A stretch of DNA of 64,000 nt from Streptomyces sp. NBC_00414 (lineage in GTDB: Bacteria; Actinomycetota; Actinomycetes; Streptomycetales; Streptomycetaceae), in NCBI RefSeq assembly GCF_036038375.1, contig NZ_CP107935.1:7130001-7194000 (forward strand), read 5' to 3'. Each line of letters begins with the position of its first letter. The stretch's first letter is position 1. Both the position numbers and the translations under genes were made by a program. Positions 1 through 8,599 of this stretch are shown one piece after another. The notes below the pieces were generated by a model that was given only the letters and a program-made list of their open reading frames with translations, was not told the DNA's origin and searched no databases.

Positions 1-522
1 GGTCTGCGCGACACGTCCATGGAGGCCCTGGCCAAGCTGAAGCCGGTGATGCCCACCGCCGTCCACACGGCGGGCAACTCCTCCCAGATCTCCGACGGCG
101 CCGCCGCCATCATGTGGGCGTCGAAACGGATGGCGCGGGCGCTGAAGCTCCGCCCGCGCGCCCGGATCGTCGCCCAGGCGCTGGTCGGCTCCGACCCGCA
201 CTTCCACCTCGACGGCCCGATCGACGCGACGAAGGCGGTCCTCGGCAAGGCCGGGATGACCTTCAAGGACATCGACATCGTCGAGATCAACGAGGCTTTC
301 GCGTCAGTGGTGTTGAGCTGGACCCAGGTCTTCGAGCAGGACCTGGCGAAGGTGAACGTGAACGGCGGCGCGATAGCCCTGGGCCACCCGGTGGGCGCCA
401 CCGGGGCGCGACTCATCACCACGGCGCTTCATGAACTGGAGCGCAGGGAGAAGGAGTTCGCGCTTGTTGTGATGTGCGCGGGCGGGGCGTTGTCTACGGG
501 GACGATCATTCAGCGGCTGTGA
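1..522 (+). CDS. Thiolase (acetyl-CoA acetyltransferase family), C-terminal part
   Basis: This is the C-terminal 173 residues of a thiolase; the reading frame is open from base 1, so the gene begins before the window. Thiolases cleave 3-ketoacyl-CoA or condense two acyl-CoA units. The C-terminal half shows the expected landmarks: the NEAFA motif, the NVNGGAIALGHPVGATGARL block with the catalytic histidine, and the CAGGALSTGTII block with the C-terminal catalytic cysteine. Its upstream region cannot be seen, so I cannot say whether it carries the KstR-type operator found before other lipid genes in this window. The last 13 bases overlap the convergent DUF397 gene. Family certain, substrate unknown. 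Confidence 0.9.
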   Translation, partial: GLRDTSMEALAKLKPVMPTAVHTAGNSSQISDGAAAIMWASKRMARALKLRPRARIVAQALVGSDPHFHLDGPIDATKAVLGKAGMTFKDIDIVEINEAFASVVLSWTQVFEQDLAKVNVNGGAIALGHPVGATGARLITTALHELERREKEFALVVMCAGGALSTGTIIQRL

Positions 523-809
523 GCGGCCGTTGCCGTCCAGCTGAGGAACGTGGTGAACGCGGCGGGGTGGAGGGTGAGGGTTGGCCCCGCCGGTTTCTTG
601 GAGTCGCGGACGGCGATGGTGGTGGCGGTGGTGGTCGTGGTGGGTATGTCGGCGACCTCGACGCAGTCGCCGCTCGTGTCGCCACTGTAGGTCGACTTGC
701 GCCAGGTGACGGGGCCGAGTGGTGCGCACTCGACGCACGAGCCGCCCTGGTCCCCGCTGTAGCTGGACTTACGCCACTGGATCCTGGTCGGAATCGCGTT
801 GTTCCGCAT
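510..809 (-). CDS. DUF397 domain protein (two tandem copies)
   Basis: A 99-residue protein with two DUF397 units in a row: IQWRKSSYSGDQGGSCVE near residues 10-27 and VTWRKSTYSGDTSGDCVEVA near 34-53, followed by the usual VRDSK segment. DUF397 proteins are small streptomycete partners of HTH/DUF5753 regulators; BldB is the known relative. The gene follows the HTH gene on the same strand and overlaps it by 41 bases, so the pair is probably co-transcribed and translationally coupled. Its exact biochemical action is not established; partner or antitoxin-like roles have been proposed for related Scr1/Scr2 pairs. The 3' end overlaps the thiolase gene. Confidence 0.88.
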   Translation of the reverse strand: MRNNAIPTRIQWRKSSYSGDQGGSCVECAPLGPVTWRKSTYSGDTSGDCVEVADIPTTTTTATTIAVRDSKKPAGPTLTLHPAAFTTFLSWTATAAHSR

Positions 810-1617
810 AGCGTTCCTCCATCACTCGCCGGATCAGCTCCGCCGATTCCCTCAAGGAGAGCGCGGCGGCCTGAAGATGATCGTAACGGAGTGAACAGTC
901 CCTGACCGTGTCTGGGTTGGCGGTCGGATGCCCGCTTCCATAGCCCTCCGTGTAGACAATGGCCGGGTCGCTCGTGAAACGAAAGAGGTCGAACGAGCCT
1001 TGCAGTCCTGCATGTGCTCCGGCCGTGAACGGCAGTACCTGGATGTTGATCCGCGGGACGCCTTCGAAGCTCAACAGGTGCGCCAGTTGCCCTCGCATCG
1101 TTTCCGGCCCGCCCGTCACCTGGTAGAGCGCGGCCTCGCTGAGAATTGCCCAGAACAGTGGCGGCTCCTTCTTCTCGAAGATGCGCTGACGTGCCAGCCG
1201 TACGGCCGTGCGGTCGTCCAGGTCGCTCCGATCCAGTGCGCCGAGCACGCTACGCGCGTATGCCTCCGTCTGGAGGAGGCCATGCACCAGGTGCGTATGG
1301 AAGGTGCTCATTTCGACGGTGCGCGCTTCCAACTCGGCCACATGTTGGAACCATGCGGGTTGTTGACTGCGCATTACCAGTGCGACGAGTCGCGACAACA
1401 GCCCGCCCGTCCCCAGCGCCGCGTCCACCCGTTCGCTGAACTCCTGGGTCGGCAATTTGCGGGCCGTCTCGATCTGGCCGACCAGAGAACCGGTGTAGTT
1501 GACGATTTCACCAAGATTTTTCTGGGTGAGACCGGCGGCCTCCCGATGCCGCCGCAACTCGAATCCGTAGTAGTCGAGCGGTGATGCGCCTGGGTCGAGG
1601 ACGTTGATGTGGGTCAT
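769..1617 (-). CDS. HTH / DUF5753 transcriptional regulator (Scr1/WhiJ-like)
   Basis: A 282-residue protein with an N-terminal XRE-type helix-turn-helix at about residues 15-70 (FELRRHREAAGLTQKNLGEI, then VGQIETARKLPT) and a C-terminal DUF5753 domain from about residue 95. I chose the ATG at 1617 (MTHINVLDPG) over the ATG at 1635, six codons upstream. It is followed by the overlapping DUF397 gene and is divergent from an ATP-binding protein gene at 1716. The trio HTH, DUF397 and RsbW-like ATP-binding protein is a recurrent streptomycete module (whiJ- and abaA-like loci) linked to development and antibiotic control. The specific role here is inference. Confidence 0.9.
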   Translation of the reverse strand: MTHINVLDPGASPLDYYGFELRRHREAAGLTQKNLGEIVNYTGSLVGQIETARKLPTQEFSERVDAALGTGGLLSRLVALVMRSQQPAWFQHVAELEARTVEMSTFHTHLVHGLLQTEAYARSVLGALDRSDLDDRTAVRLARQRIFEKKEPPLFWAILSEAALYQVTGGPETMRGQLAHLLSFEGVPRINIQVLPFTAGAHAGLQGSFDLFRFTSDPAIVYTEGYGSGHPTANPDTVRDCSLRYDHLQAAALSLRESAELIRRVMEERYAEQRDSDQDPVA

Positions 1618-1715
1618 GTACGGCCCCTCTCGCACGAGGTGCGACTCGGTCCACTGCGGAACCCGTTGTATTCGTTTCGTAGCCGAGAGTAGTCACGTGA
1701 GGCCACTCTCGTGCT

Positions 1716-2138
1716 GTGAACTACTACATTCCCCCCACCCTCGTGGGCTCCCGTGTCACGCAGTACCGCATGAACCTCACCGTGGGCGAGCACTCGCCGC
1801 GGTACGTCCGGTGCATCGTCCGGTCCTACCTGTGCGAATGGGAGATGACCGAGCTGTCCGACGCCGTGGAACTGGGCGTGACCGAGCTGCTCGCCAACGT
1901 CGTACGCCATGTGCCGGACCGCAGATGCGCGTTCCTGCTGCTGCGGCAGACAGCGGGAGTCCGCGTGGAGGTCGCGGACGGGTCGTCGCAACTCCCTGTG
2001 ACTCCGGCCGACCTGTCCCTCGACGCGGAAGGCGGCCGCGGGCTCGTACTGCTCGACGCGGTGGTCGACAAATGGGGGGTGGAACCCAGATCGGAGGGAG
2101 GCAAGGCCGTGTGGTTCGAGTGCGGACACTGGCGTTGA
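1716..2138 (+). CDS. ATP-binding protein, anti-sigma/GHKL kinase fold
   Basis: A 140-residue single-domain HATPase_c protein of the RsbW/AbaA-like type. The N-box with ELGVTELLANVV is at residues 52-63 (Asn61), an ADG motif with Asp88 binds adenine in this fold, and GGRGL at 106-110 is the lid glycine box. Such proteins phosphorylate anti-anti-sigma factors or bind sigma factors. No anti-sigma or sigma gene lies beside it, so the partner is unknown. It is divergent from the HTH/DUF397 pair, sharing a region of about 100 bases, and is followed at once by a strong hairpin terminator that begins inside its stop codon. Confidence 0.88.
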   Translation: MNYYIPPTLVGSRVTQYRMNLTVGEHSPRYVRCIVRSYLCEWEMTELSDAVELGVTELLANVVRHVPDRRCAFLLLRQTAGVRVEVADGSSQLPVTPADLSLDAEGGRGLVLLDAVVDKWGVEPRSEGGKAVWFECGHWR

Positions 2139-2170
2139 GGGCCGCCCCCGCCGGTGCGGGGGCGGCCCTC
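2137..2170. terminator. Perfect hairpin terminator
   Basis: A perfect GC-rich inverted repeat: AGGGCCGCCCCCGC at 2138-2151, a four-base loop, and the exact complement at 2156-2169, extendable by one pair on each side. It lies between two convergent genes and so can serve both strands. There is no U-tract, which is usual for Streptomyces terminators. Confidence 0.85.
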
Positions 2171-2180
2171 GGTGCGGCGG

Positions 2181-2996
2181 TCAGGTGCGGGGGAGCGAGG
2201 TGTTGGTGATCGGGAGCGACCGGCTCGCGCCGGACACGTACATGTCCCTGGGGGCCGTACGCAGGGCGAACGTGTCGTCGTAGTCCCGGACCCGCACGGA
2301 CAGCACGAAGAAGCCGTCGTCCTCGGCGGTCGTCCTTGCGCGGTACTGGCTCTCCCAGTAGGTCTGCAGGAAGACCTCGGTGCCCTCGGGGTCGACGCCC
2401 TTGGGGAGGGTGACCCTGCCCTGGACGACGAGGACGTCGCCCGCCTTCACCTTCCGCTTGTTGATGACCGTGTAGCTGACCGAGCTGGACCTGGCGTCGG
2501 CGGTCACGGTGGTGTCCGCGAAGTAGCCGTCCTGCGGGGTGTCGAGGTCGCCGTCCTCGTCGTAGAAGGCCGTGATCCGCACCCCCTGCTGGACGTTGAG
2601 CAGGCTGCCGGCACCCACGTGGTCGATGGTGACGTCCGGGATCGTGAACTTGCCGTCGGAGTCGCTGACCGGCTTGCCCAGCTCGCGCGGCTCGTAATAG
2701 GTGGGGTCGATCGGGTCGCCCCACGGGTTCCAGGTGGTGAAACGGACGACCTCCTCGACGGTGACGCGGATGTTGGGCGCCGGGGTGCCGTCGGCCTTGG
2801 TGACGGTGCCGGTGACGTCGACGTGCCGGTTGTCGTAGTCGGTGCCGGCCGGATCGGTGCTCACGGTCAGTACATAGTCGTCGCCGGGGGCGGCGTCCGC
2901 GGACCTCGCGGAGGCGGCGGGCGTGGACAGGGCTCCGGTGGCGAGCAGGAGCGCGGCGACGGCGGCGAGCCGCGTCGGCAGGGGCTTCCTGGGCAC
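2181..2996 (-). CDS. Secreted protein with regulatory-like beta-sandwich region, function unknown
   Basis: A 271-residue exported protein. Residues 1-30 form a Sec signal peptide (PTRLAAVAALLLATGALS, cleavage near ASA-RSA). The mature part is rich in beta-strand sequences: VDVTGTVTKADGTPAPNIRV looks like a carboxypeptidase-regulatory/transthyretin-like strand pattern near residues 55-80, and VLVVQGRVTLPKGVDPEGTEVFLQ near 195-215 looks like a second beta-sandwich. No catalytic motif, lipobox or membrane anchor is visible. It could be a surface-binding protein. It faces the convergent ATP-binding gene across the terminator at 2137-2170 and lies alone on its strand. Confidence 0.75.
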   Translation of the reverse strand: MPRKPLPTRLAAVAALLLATGALSTPAASARSADAAPGDDYVLTVSTDPAGTDYDNRHVDVTGTVTKADGTPAPNIRVTVEEVVRFTTWNPWGDPIDPTYYEPRELGKPVSDSDGKFTIPDVTIDHVGAGSLLNVQQGVRITAFYDEDGDLDTPQDGYFADTTVTADARSSSVSYTVINKRKVKAGDVLVVQGRVTLPKGVDPEGTEVFLQTYWESQYRARTTAEDDGFFVLSVRVRDYDDTFALRTAPRDMYVSGASRSLPITNTSLPRT

Positions 2997-3305
2997 AGGT
3001 CAACTCCAAGTTCGGTCGGGACTGCGGGAGTCGCGCCGGGCGGCACCGGTTCCGCCGCGGCGCAGGTGTGCGACGCATCGGGTTCGACCGGCCGGCTGGA
3101 GCGGGAGTTGTACCTGTGCGGCCCCCGTTGCGCGGCTGTGGCGAGAGGCCGTTTTGTACGGGTTTCGGGTTCACCTGGATGTCGGCCCCAGGACGCCCCG
3201 CATTGAGGCGGGCGCGGTCGGTTCGCAGGCCGGACGGGACTTCGCGGACACGACCCGGCCCCTCCCTCTAGAGTGAGTGCACTTGCGGGGCTCGGGGGAC
3301 AGGCG
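2997..3305. other. Divergent intergenic region, no clear gene
   Basis: About 310 bases lie between the secreted protein gene and the hydrolase of the caspase operon. I see no convincing ORF or RNA. A TAGAGT hexamer at 3269-3274 could be the -10 box for the operon starting at 3306, with a GGGGGA ribosome-binding site before the ATG, but no good -35 box is visible. Confidence 0.4.
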
Positions 3306-4199
3306 ATGGCGCGGATCATTGGTGTGCACGGGGTCGGCAAGCAGCGGCTGGGCGGCCACACGCTGTCGAAGGACTGGGAACCGGCGCTGGCCGACGGACT
3401 GGACCGCGCGGACGGCCCGAGACCCACCACAGGCGACCTGCGCATGGCCTTCTACGGCGACCTGTTCCGGCCTCCCGGCCACACCCTGTCCGTCGGCGAC
3501 CCGATGTTCACGGCCGAGGACGTCGACGACTTCGAGGCCGGGCTTCTGATGGAGTGGTGGGAGTCCTGTGCCCGGACCGACCCCGCCGTTCCGCCGCCGG
3601 GCGGGGACACTCTGGCCCGTTCGCCGCGCTCGGTGCAGACGGCCCTGCGGGTGCTCCAGCGCTCGCGCTTCTTCGCCGAACTCTCCCTGCGCGCACTCGT
3701 TTTCGACCTCAGACAGGTCCGCCGGTATCTGACGGACGCCGACCTGCGGGCGGCGGCCCGGAGCCGGGTGGAGGAGGCGATCGGACCCGACACACGGGTG
3801 GTGGTGGCCCACTCGCTCGGTTCGGTCGTCGCGTACGAGGCGCTGTGCGCCCTGCCCGGTCACCAGGTGCGCGCCCTGGTGACCCTGGGGTCGCCCCTCG
3901 GGATGCGTATGGTCTTCGACCGGCTCAAGCCTGAGCCCGGCGCGTGGCCGGGCGGCGCGATCGGCATGGGCGGCACAGGCGCCGAGCGGGGGGAGGGTGG
4001 TGAGGGCGGCCCGGGTGGACTGCGGTGGACGAACGTCGTCGACGAGGGTGACGTCGTGGCCGCGGTACGGGACCTGTCGTCGCTCTTCGGCCCGGAGATC
4101 ACGGGGAAGGTCGTGCACAACGGCTCCCACGCCCACGACGCCACGCTCTACCTCACGGCGAAGGAGACCGGGGAGGCCGTGGCGGAGGGCCTGGCATGA
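3306..4199 (+). CDS. Alpha/beta-hydrolase (lipase/PGAP1-like), partner of the caspase-STAND protein
   Basis: A 297-residue protein that opens with MARIIGVHGVGKQ, a beta-strand and oxyanion loop typical of alpha/beta-hydrolases. It has the nucleophile elbow VVVAHSLGSVV with Ser170, a candidate acid in VVDEGDVV (Asp246 or Asp249) and a candidate His277 in SHAHDATLY. A Gly-rich insert at about 222-238 is probably a loop. No signal peptide or membrane segment is present, so it should act in the cytoplasm. I chose the ATG at 3306 because of the GGGGGA site before it; an alternative start is 3273. The stop overlaps the next start by four bases, indicating tight coupling. Role as a lipase or peptidase effector is inference. 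Confidence 0.85.
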   Translation: MARIIGVHGVGKQRLGGHTLSKDWEPALADGLDRADGPRPTTGDLRMAFYGDLFRPPGHTLSVGDPMFTAEDVDDFEAGLLMEWWESCARTDPAVPPPGGDTLARSPRSVQTALRVLQRSRFFAELSLRALVFDLRQVRRYLTDADLRAAARSRVEEAIGPDTRVVVAHSLGSVVAYEALCALPGHQVRALVTLGSPLGMRMVFDRLKPEPGAWPGGAIGMGGTGAERGEGGEGGPGGLRWTNVVDEGDVVAAVRDLSSLFGPEITGKVVHNGSHAHDATLYLTAKETGEAVAEGLA

Positions 4200-7100
4200 G
4201 CGGCGCAGGGCCCGGCGTGAGTGGGGGCACGACGGAGAACGGCCCCCGGCGCTTCCTGATCGCGACCGCCGTCAGCCACTACCCCCATGCCCCGGAGTGG
4301 GACCGGCCCGGGCTGGTCGACGCCCGGCGCCAGGTGGTGGAACTCTTCACCGGCAAGCTCGGCTACGCGCACGTGTCGGACCTCGGCGCGAATCCGACAC
4401 AACAGCAACTCCTGTGGGAGCTGCGCGAGTTCTGCCGCTCTCCGGACCGCCGCCCCGACGACATCGTCGCCGTCTACATCGCCGGGCACGGTGAACTCCT
4501 CGGCAACGACGACTACGTACTCCTCACCTCGGACACGAACCCCGAGGACCTGTACGACGCCCTGCAGCCGAGCACCCTGGCCCGCAAGATCCTCGCCGGG
4601 ACGAAGGTCCGCCGGCTGCTGCTCATGCTGGACACCTGCTTCTCCGGGCAGGGCGGCAACGAACTGCTCACCCAGATGGCCAAGTTGAAGAACCAGTGGC
4701 GGGAGGAGGGCGCGGGCCTGGCGGTGATCACCTCCGCGCAGCCGAACGAACTCGCGCAGACCGGCGCGTTCCCGCAACTCCTCGCGGAGGCCGTGGACAA
4801 CCTGGCCACGGCCGGCTACACACCCCCGCTCCTGGCGCTCGACGCGGTGGTCAACGCCACCCGCGCCAACCCCAAGCGCCCCGACTTCCAGCACATCGGT
4901 CTGGAGATCATCGGGCTGACCGGCGAGATCCCGCCGTTCCTGCCCAACTCCAGGCACAGCCCCGGGCTTTCGCACACGGACATGGCCCTGCAACAGGCCG
5001 CCGAGTGGGACCAGCAGGACCAGCGGCGGGACGTGGAGTTCAGGACGCGGCTGCTGCGGCGGGCGATGGGGCACCGGGACGAGGCCCGGGTGGGGTGGTG
5101 GTTCTCGGGCCGGCATCGAGCGCTGAAGGACATCACCCGGTGGCTCGGCGAACTGCCGCACGAAGAACCCGCGTTGGTGGTCACGGGTGACCCCGGCTCG
5201 GGCAAGACCGCGGTCCTCGGCCTGCTCGCGGCCGTGAGCGATCGCGAGTACCGGCGTACGGTCCCGCTCGCGACGCTGGGCCTGACGAGCGAACGGCTCC
5301 CGCCGCCCGAAGCGATCCGCACGGCCGTCTACGCCCAGAACCTCACCGACCAGCAGGTCGTACGCGCCCTCGCGGCGGCCCTGCGACTGCCGTCGGCGGA
5401 GACGGTGGCGGACCTCCTCAACCACCTCAACTCCCGCCCCGAGCCGGAGCGTCCGCACGTCGTGCTGATCGACGGGCTGGACGAGGCGGCGACCCCGCCC
5501 GCCCTGTGCGGCCAGGTCCTGCGCCCGCTGATGGAACTCGCGGGCACCCATCTGCGGCTGCTCCTGGGTACCCGCCCCCACCTGCTCGCGCCGCTGGGCC
5601 TGGACCGGGGCGAGCACATCGACCTCGACGCGCCTCGTTACGCCGACCGGCAGGCCGTGCTGGCCTACACGGTCCGCAACCTCATGGACGGGCACCCGGA
5701 CTCTCCCTACCTGGAGTGCCCCAACGAAGACCGGATGGCAGTGGCGAGGGCAGTGGCCAGGGCGGCCGGGCGCTCCTTCCTCGTCGCCCGTATCACCGCC
5801 GGTACGCTCGCGGCGGTCCCGGAGCTCCCTGACTCCCGTGATCCCGCCTGGCGCAGGTCGCTGCCGCGCGCGGCGGCCGAGGCCATGCACGGGGACCTGC
5901 ATCAGCGCTTCGGGGACGACCACGCGGCACGGATCATGGGCCTGCTGCGCCCGTTGGCGTACGCCGAGGGCCAGGGACTGCCCTGGGAGGACATCTGGGC
6001 GCCGCTCGCCTCGGAGATCGCCGGTCGCCGTCACACCAACCAGGACCTGCACCGGTTGCGGCGTGAGGCGGGTGCGTACGTGGTGGAGGCCGTCGAGGAC
6101 GGCCGGTCGGTCTACCGGCTCTACCACGAGGCGATGGCGGAGTACCTGCGGCAGGGGCAGGACGCGCGAGCGGCGCACCGGGCGGTCACGAAGTCGCTGC
6201 GGGCCGCCGTGCCGTACGGGCTCGACGGGACGCCCGACTGGGAGCGGGCCCATCCTTACGCGCTGCGCCACCTGGCGACGCATGCCGCTGCCGGAGGTGC
6301 GCTCGACAGCCTGCTCGCCGATCCCGAGTACCTGGTCCACGCGGACTGCGACACACTCGCGCTCCATCTGCCGGAGGCCGGGAGCGACACCGCGCGGCTC
6401 CATGCGGCGATCTACCTCGTCTCCCTCCATCTCCACCGCGATCTCGACGCGGCGGGCCGCCGCCAGATCCTCGCCATGAACGCCGCCCGCTTCAACGAGC
6501 CCGGCACCGTGGAGGCGCTCAACAGCCGTATGGGCGACGGTGATTGGAGGCCTCTCGCCGCCTCCGGCTCGCAGGTCTCGGGCAGCGTCCGGCATGTGTT
6601 CACGGGACACACGGAGGCGGTGGACACGGTGGCCTGCGCCGAGTTGGACGGACGCCCGATCGCCGTCTCCGCTTCCAGGGACCACTCCGTACGGGTCTGG
6701 GACCTGACCACCGGCCGGCCCGTCGGAGAACCACTGACCGGCCACACCGGCGTCGTGTACGCGGTGGACTGCACGGTGCTGGACGGGCGCCCGATCGCCG
6801 TCACCGGCTCCTGGGACAACACCGTGCGGATCTGGGACCTGGCGGCGGGCCGGGCCCTCGGAGACCCGCTGACGGGCCACACCGCCCATGTGGAACACGT
6901 CGCCTGCACGGAGCTGGCGGGCCGTCCGGTCGCCGTCACCGGCTCGAACGACAACAGCGTCCGGGTCTGGGACCTGGCAACCGGCCGGCCCGTGGGTGAG
7001 CCGACGGACGTCGGGAGCCCGGTGAACGCCCTGGCCTGCGCCGTGCTGGACGGTGGCCCTGTCGCCGTCGCACAGACGACGCGTGGAGGGCCACGCGTAT

Positions 7101-8476
7101 GGGACCTGGCGAGCCGGAGCGAGCGGGGCCGGCTCGAAGGCGGCGAGCATCTCTGGGTGGGAGTCATGGCGTGCACGGAGCTGGACGGTCTCCCCGTCGT
7201 CGTCGGCTGTGACGGGGACGAGACGATGCACATCTGGGATCTGGCGACACGGCGGCACCTGGCCGAGTGGCGGGGTCCCGGCGACTGGACGTACTCGCTG
7301 ACGTGCGCGGAGGTGGACGGCCGTCGAGTCGCGATCACCGGTTCGGGCGACGCCAGGGTCAGGCTCTGGGATCTGCTGGACCACCGGGAGGTGGGCGCCC
7401 CTCTGCTGGGTCACAGTTCCGGGGTGCGGTCGGTGGCGTGTACCGCGTTGTCCGGACAGCCGGTCGTCGTCAGCGGATCGTTCGACGGGACGGTCCGGGT
7501 CTGGGACCTGGCGGCCCGCCGGGCGGTCGGCCGGCCCGTGATCGGCCACACCAACGACGTCACCGGCATGGACCTCGCGGTGCTCGACGGCCGGGAGGTC
7601 TTCGTCACCGCCGCCGCCGACAACACCGTGCGGGTGTGGGATCTGGCCACCGCCCTGCCCGTGGGCGAACCCGTGCACGATCACGAGGGAGACGATCCCG
7701 TAGGCCGGCAGCCGCTGTCCTGCTCGGTACTGGGAGGCCGCCCGGTGGCCGTCACCGTCGGCCGGGGCGACACCGGGAGGGTGTGGGACATCGAGACGGG
7801 TCGGGCCGCGTGTCCGCCCATCGAACTCGGCACTCTGGCAGCCATGTCCCAGGTGGCCTGTGCCGTCGTGGACGGCGACCCGGTCGCGGTCTTCGCCACG
7901 CTGGACGACCGGGTCCGGGTGGTGGATCTCACGACGGGCGCGGACAGGTATCCGCCCCTCGAAGGACACGCCTCCGCCGCGACGGTGACGGCGTGTACCG
8001 AACTGGACGGACGCCCGGTCGCCGTCACCGGCTCGCACGACGCGACGTTCCGCGTCTGGGACCTCGCCACGGGGCGGCCCGTGGGTGGCGCCATTCAGGG
8101 CTACGGGGAGGGGGTCATGGCCTGTGCGGTGCTGGACGACGGTCCTGTGATCGTGGCCGGGTGGAACCGTGACCCCATGCTGCGGATGTTCAGCCTGTCG
8201 ACGGGCCGGCCCGTCGGGCAGCCGATGACCGGCCACACCCAGCCTGTCTCCGCGCTGGTGTGCGGGGAGCTGGACGGTCGACCCGTCGCTGTCAGCGGCT
8301 CGCCCGACAACACGGTGCGGGTCTGGGACCTCCGCACGTGCAGCAGCGTCGGACTCATCCACGTACCCGGGGAGTGCGCCGCGCTGGCCCTCTCCGCGAG
8401 CGGTCTCCTGGCCTGCTCCATGGGCAGTGACGTGGCCGTCCTCGGCCGGACCGGCGGCGGCACGATTCCCCGGTAG
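4196..8476 (+). CDS. Caspase-like protease / STAND NTPase / WD40 protein
   Basis: A 1426-residue multidomain protein. Residues 18-240 are a peptidase C14 (caspase-like) domain: the His-Gly motif is YIAGHGE (His98) and the Cys motif is LMLDTCFSGQ (Cys148), so the catalytic dyad is intact. Residues 300-600 are a NACHT/STAND-type NTPase with a Walker A motif GDPGSGKT (331-338) and Walker B VVLIDGLDEA (422-431). Residues 600-795 are a helical linker. From about 800 to 1426 are 14 WD-type repeats of about 43-45 residues. STAND proteins with caspase effectors are known in bacterial conflict and immunity networks, with the repeats acting as sensor. The partner gene upstream is an alpha/beta-hydrolase. 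Defence or programmed-death function is inferred from architecture. Confidence 0.92.
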   Translation: MSGAGPGVSGGTTENGPRRFLIATAVSHYPHAPEWDRPGLVDARRQVVELFTGKLGYAHVSDLGANPTQQQLLWELREFCRSPDRRPDDIVAVYIAGHGELLGNDDYVLLTSDTNPEDLYDALQPSTLARKILAGTKVRRLLLMLDTCFSGQGGNELLTQMAKLKNQWREEGAGLAVITSAQPNELAQTGAFPQLLAEAVDNLATAGYTPPLLALDAVVNATRANPKRPDFQHIGLEIIGLTGEIPPFLPNSRHSPGLSHTDMALQQAAEWDQQDQRRDVEFRTRLLRRAMGHRDEARVGWWFSGRHRALKDITRWLGELPHEEPALVVTGDPGSGKTAVLGLLAAVSDREYRRTVPLATLGLTSERLPPPEAIRTAVYAQNLTDQQVVRALAAALRLPSAETVADLLNHLNSRPEPERPHVVLIDGLDEAATPPALCGQVLRPLMELAGTHLRLLLGTRPHLLAPLGLDRGEHIDLDAPRYADRQAVLAYTVRNLMDGHPDSPYLECPNEDRMAVARAVARAAGRSFLVARITAGTLAAVPELPDSRDPAWRRSLPRAAAEAMHGDLHQRFGDDHAARIMGLLRPLAYAEGQGLPWEDIWAPLASEIAGRRHTNQDLHRLRREAGAYVVEAVEDGRSVYRLYHEAMAEYLRQGQDARAAHRAVTKSLRAAVPYGLDGTPDWERAHPYALRHLATHAAAGGALDSLLADPEYLVHADCDTLALHLPEAGSDTARLHAAIYLVSLHLHRDLDAAGRRQILAMNAARFNEPGTVEALNSRMGDGDWRPLAASGSQVSGSVRHVFTGHTEAVDTVACAELDGRPIAVSASRDHSVRVWDLTTGRPVGEPLTGHTGVVYAVDCTVLDGRPIAVTGSWDNTVRIWDLAAGRALGDPLTGHTAHVEHVACTELAGRPVAVTGSNDNSVRVWDLATGRPVGEPTDVGSPVNALACAVLDGGPVAVAQTTRGGPRVWDLASRSERGRLEGGEHLWVGVMACTELDGLPVVVGCDGDETMHIWDLATRRHLAEWRGPGDWTYSLTCAEVDGRRVAITGSGDARVRLWDLLDHREVGAPLLGHSSGVRSVACTALSGQPVVVSGSFDGTVRVWDLAARRAVGRPVIGHTNDVTGMDLAVLDGREVFVTAAADNTVRVWDLATALPVGEPVHDHEGDDPVGRQPLSCSVLGGRPVAVTVGRGDTGRVWDIETGRAACPPIELGTLAAMSQVACAVVDGDPVAVFATLDDRVRVVDLTTGADRYPPLEGHASAATVTACTELDGRPVAVTGSHDATFRVWDLATGRPVGGAIQGYGEGVMACAVLDDGPVIVAGWNRDPMLRMFSLSTGRPVGQPMTGHTQPVSALVCGELDGRPVAVSGSPDNTVRVWDLRTCSSVGLIHVPGECAALALSASGLLACSMGSDVAVLGRTGGGTIPR

Positions 8477-8517
8477 CCGGTAGCCGGTAGCCGGTAGCCG
8501 CGGGCCGCGGGCCGCGG
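8472..8517. repeat. Heptanucleotide tandem repeat at the 3' end of the STAND gene
   Basis: Four exact copies of GGTAGCC at 8472-8499, then two GCGGGCC copies and a partial one to 8517. The TAG stop codon of the caspase-STAND gene lies in the first unit. Slippage here could change copy number without altering the protein. Confidence 0.85.
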
Positions 8518-8534
8518 AGGCCCCGCCGCGCATG

Positions 8535-8574
8535 GCGAAGGCGGCGGCCCGGGGATCGGGGCCGCCGCCTTCGC
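8535..8574. terminator. Bidirectional hairpin terminator
   Basis: Perfect 15-base arms, GCGAAGGCGGCGGCC at 8535-8549 and its complement at 8560-8574, with a 10-base loop. It sits between the convergent STAND and transglycosylase genes. Confidence 0.85.
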
Positions 8575-8599
8575 GTACGGGGGAGTGGTGCGGGCCGGC

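Noticed and set aside
4148..8533. A 1461-codon open frame antisense to the caspase-STAND gene
   Set aside because: GC-rich Streptomyces genes commonly leave one antisense frame open. Its translation is low-complexity Arg/Gly/Pro/Ala with no domain, while the sense frame has catalytic motifs and repeats.
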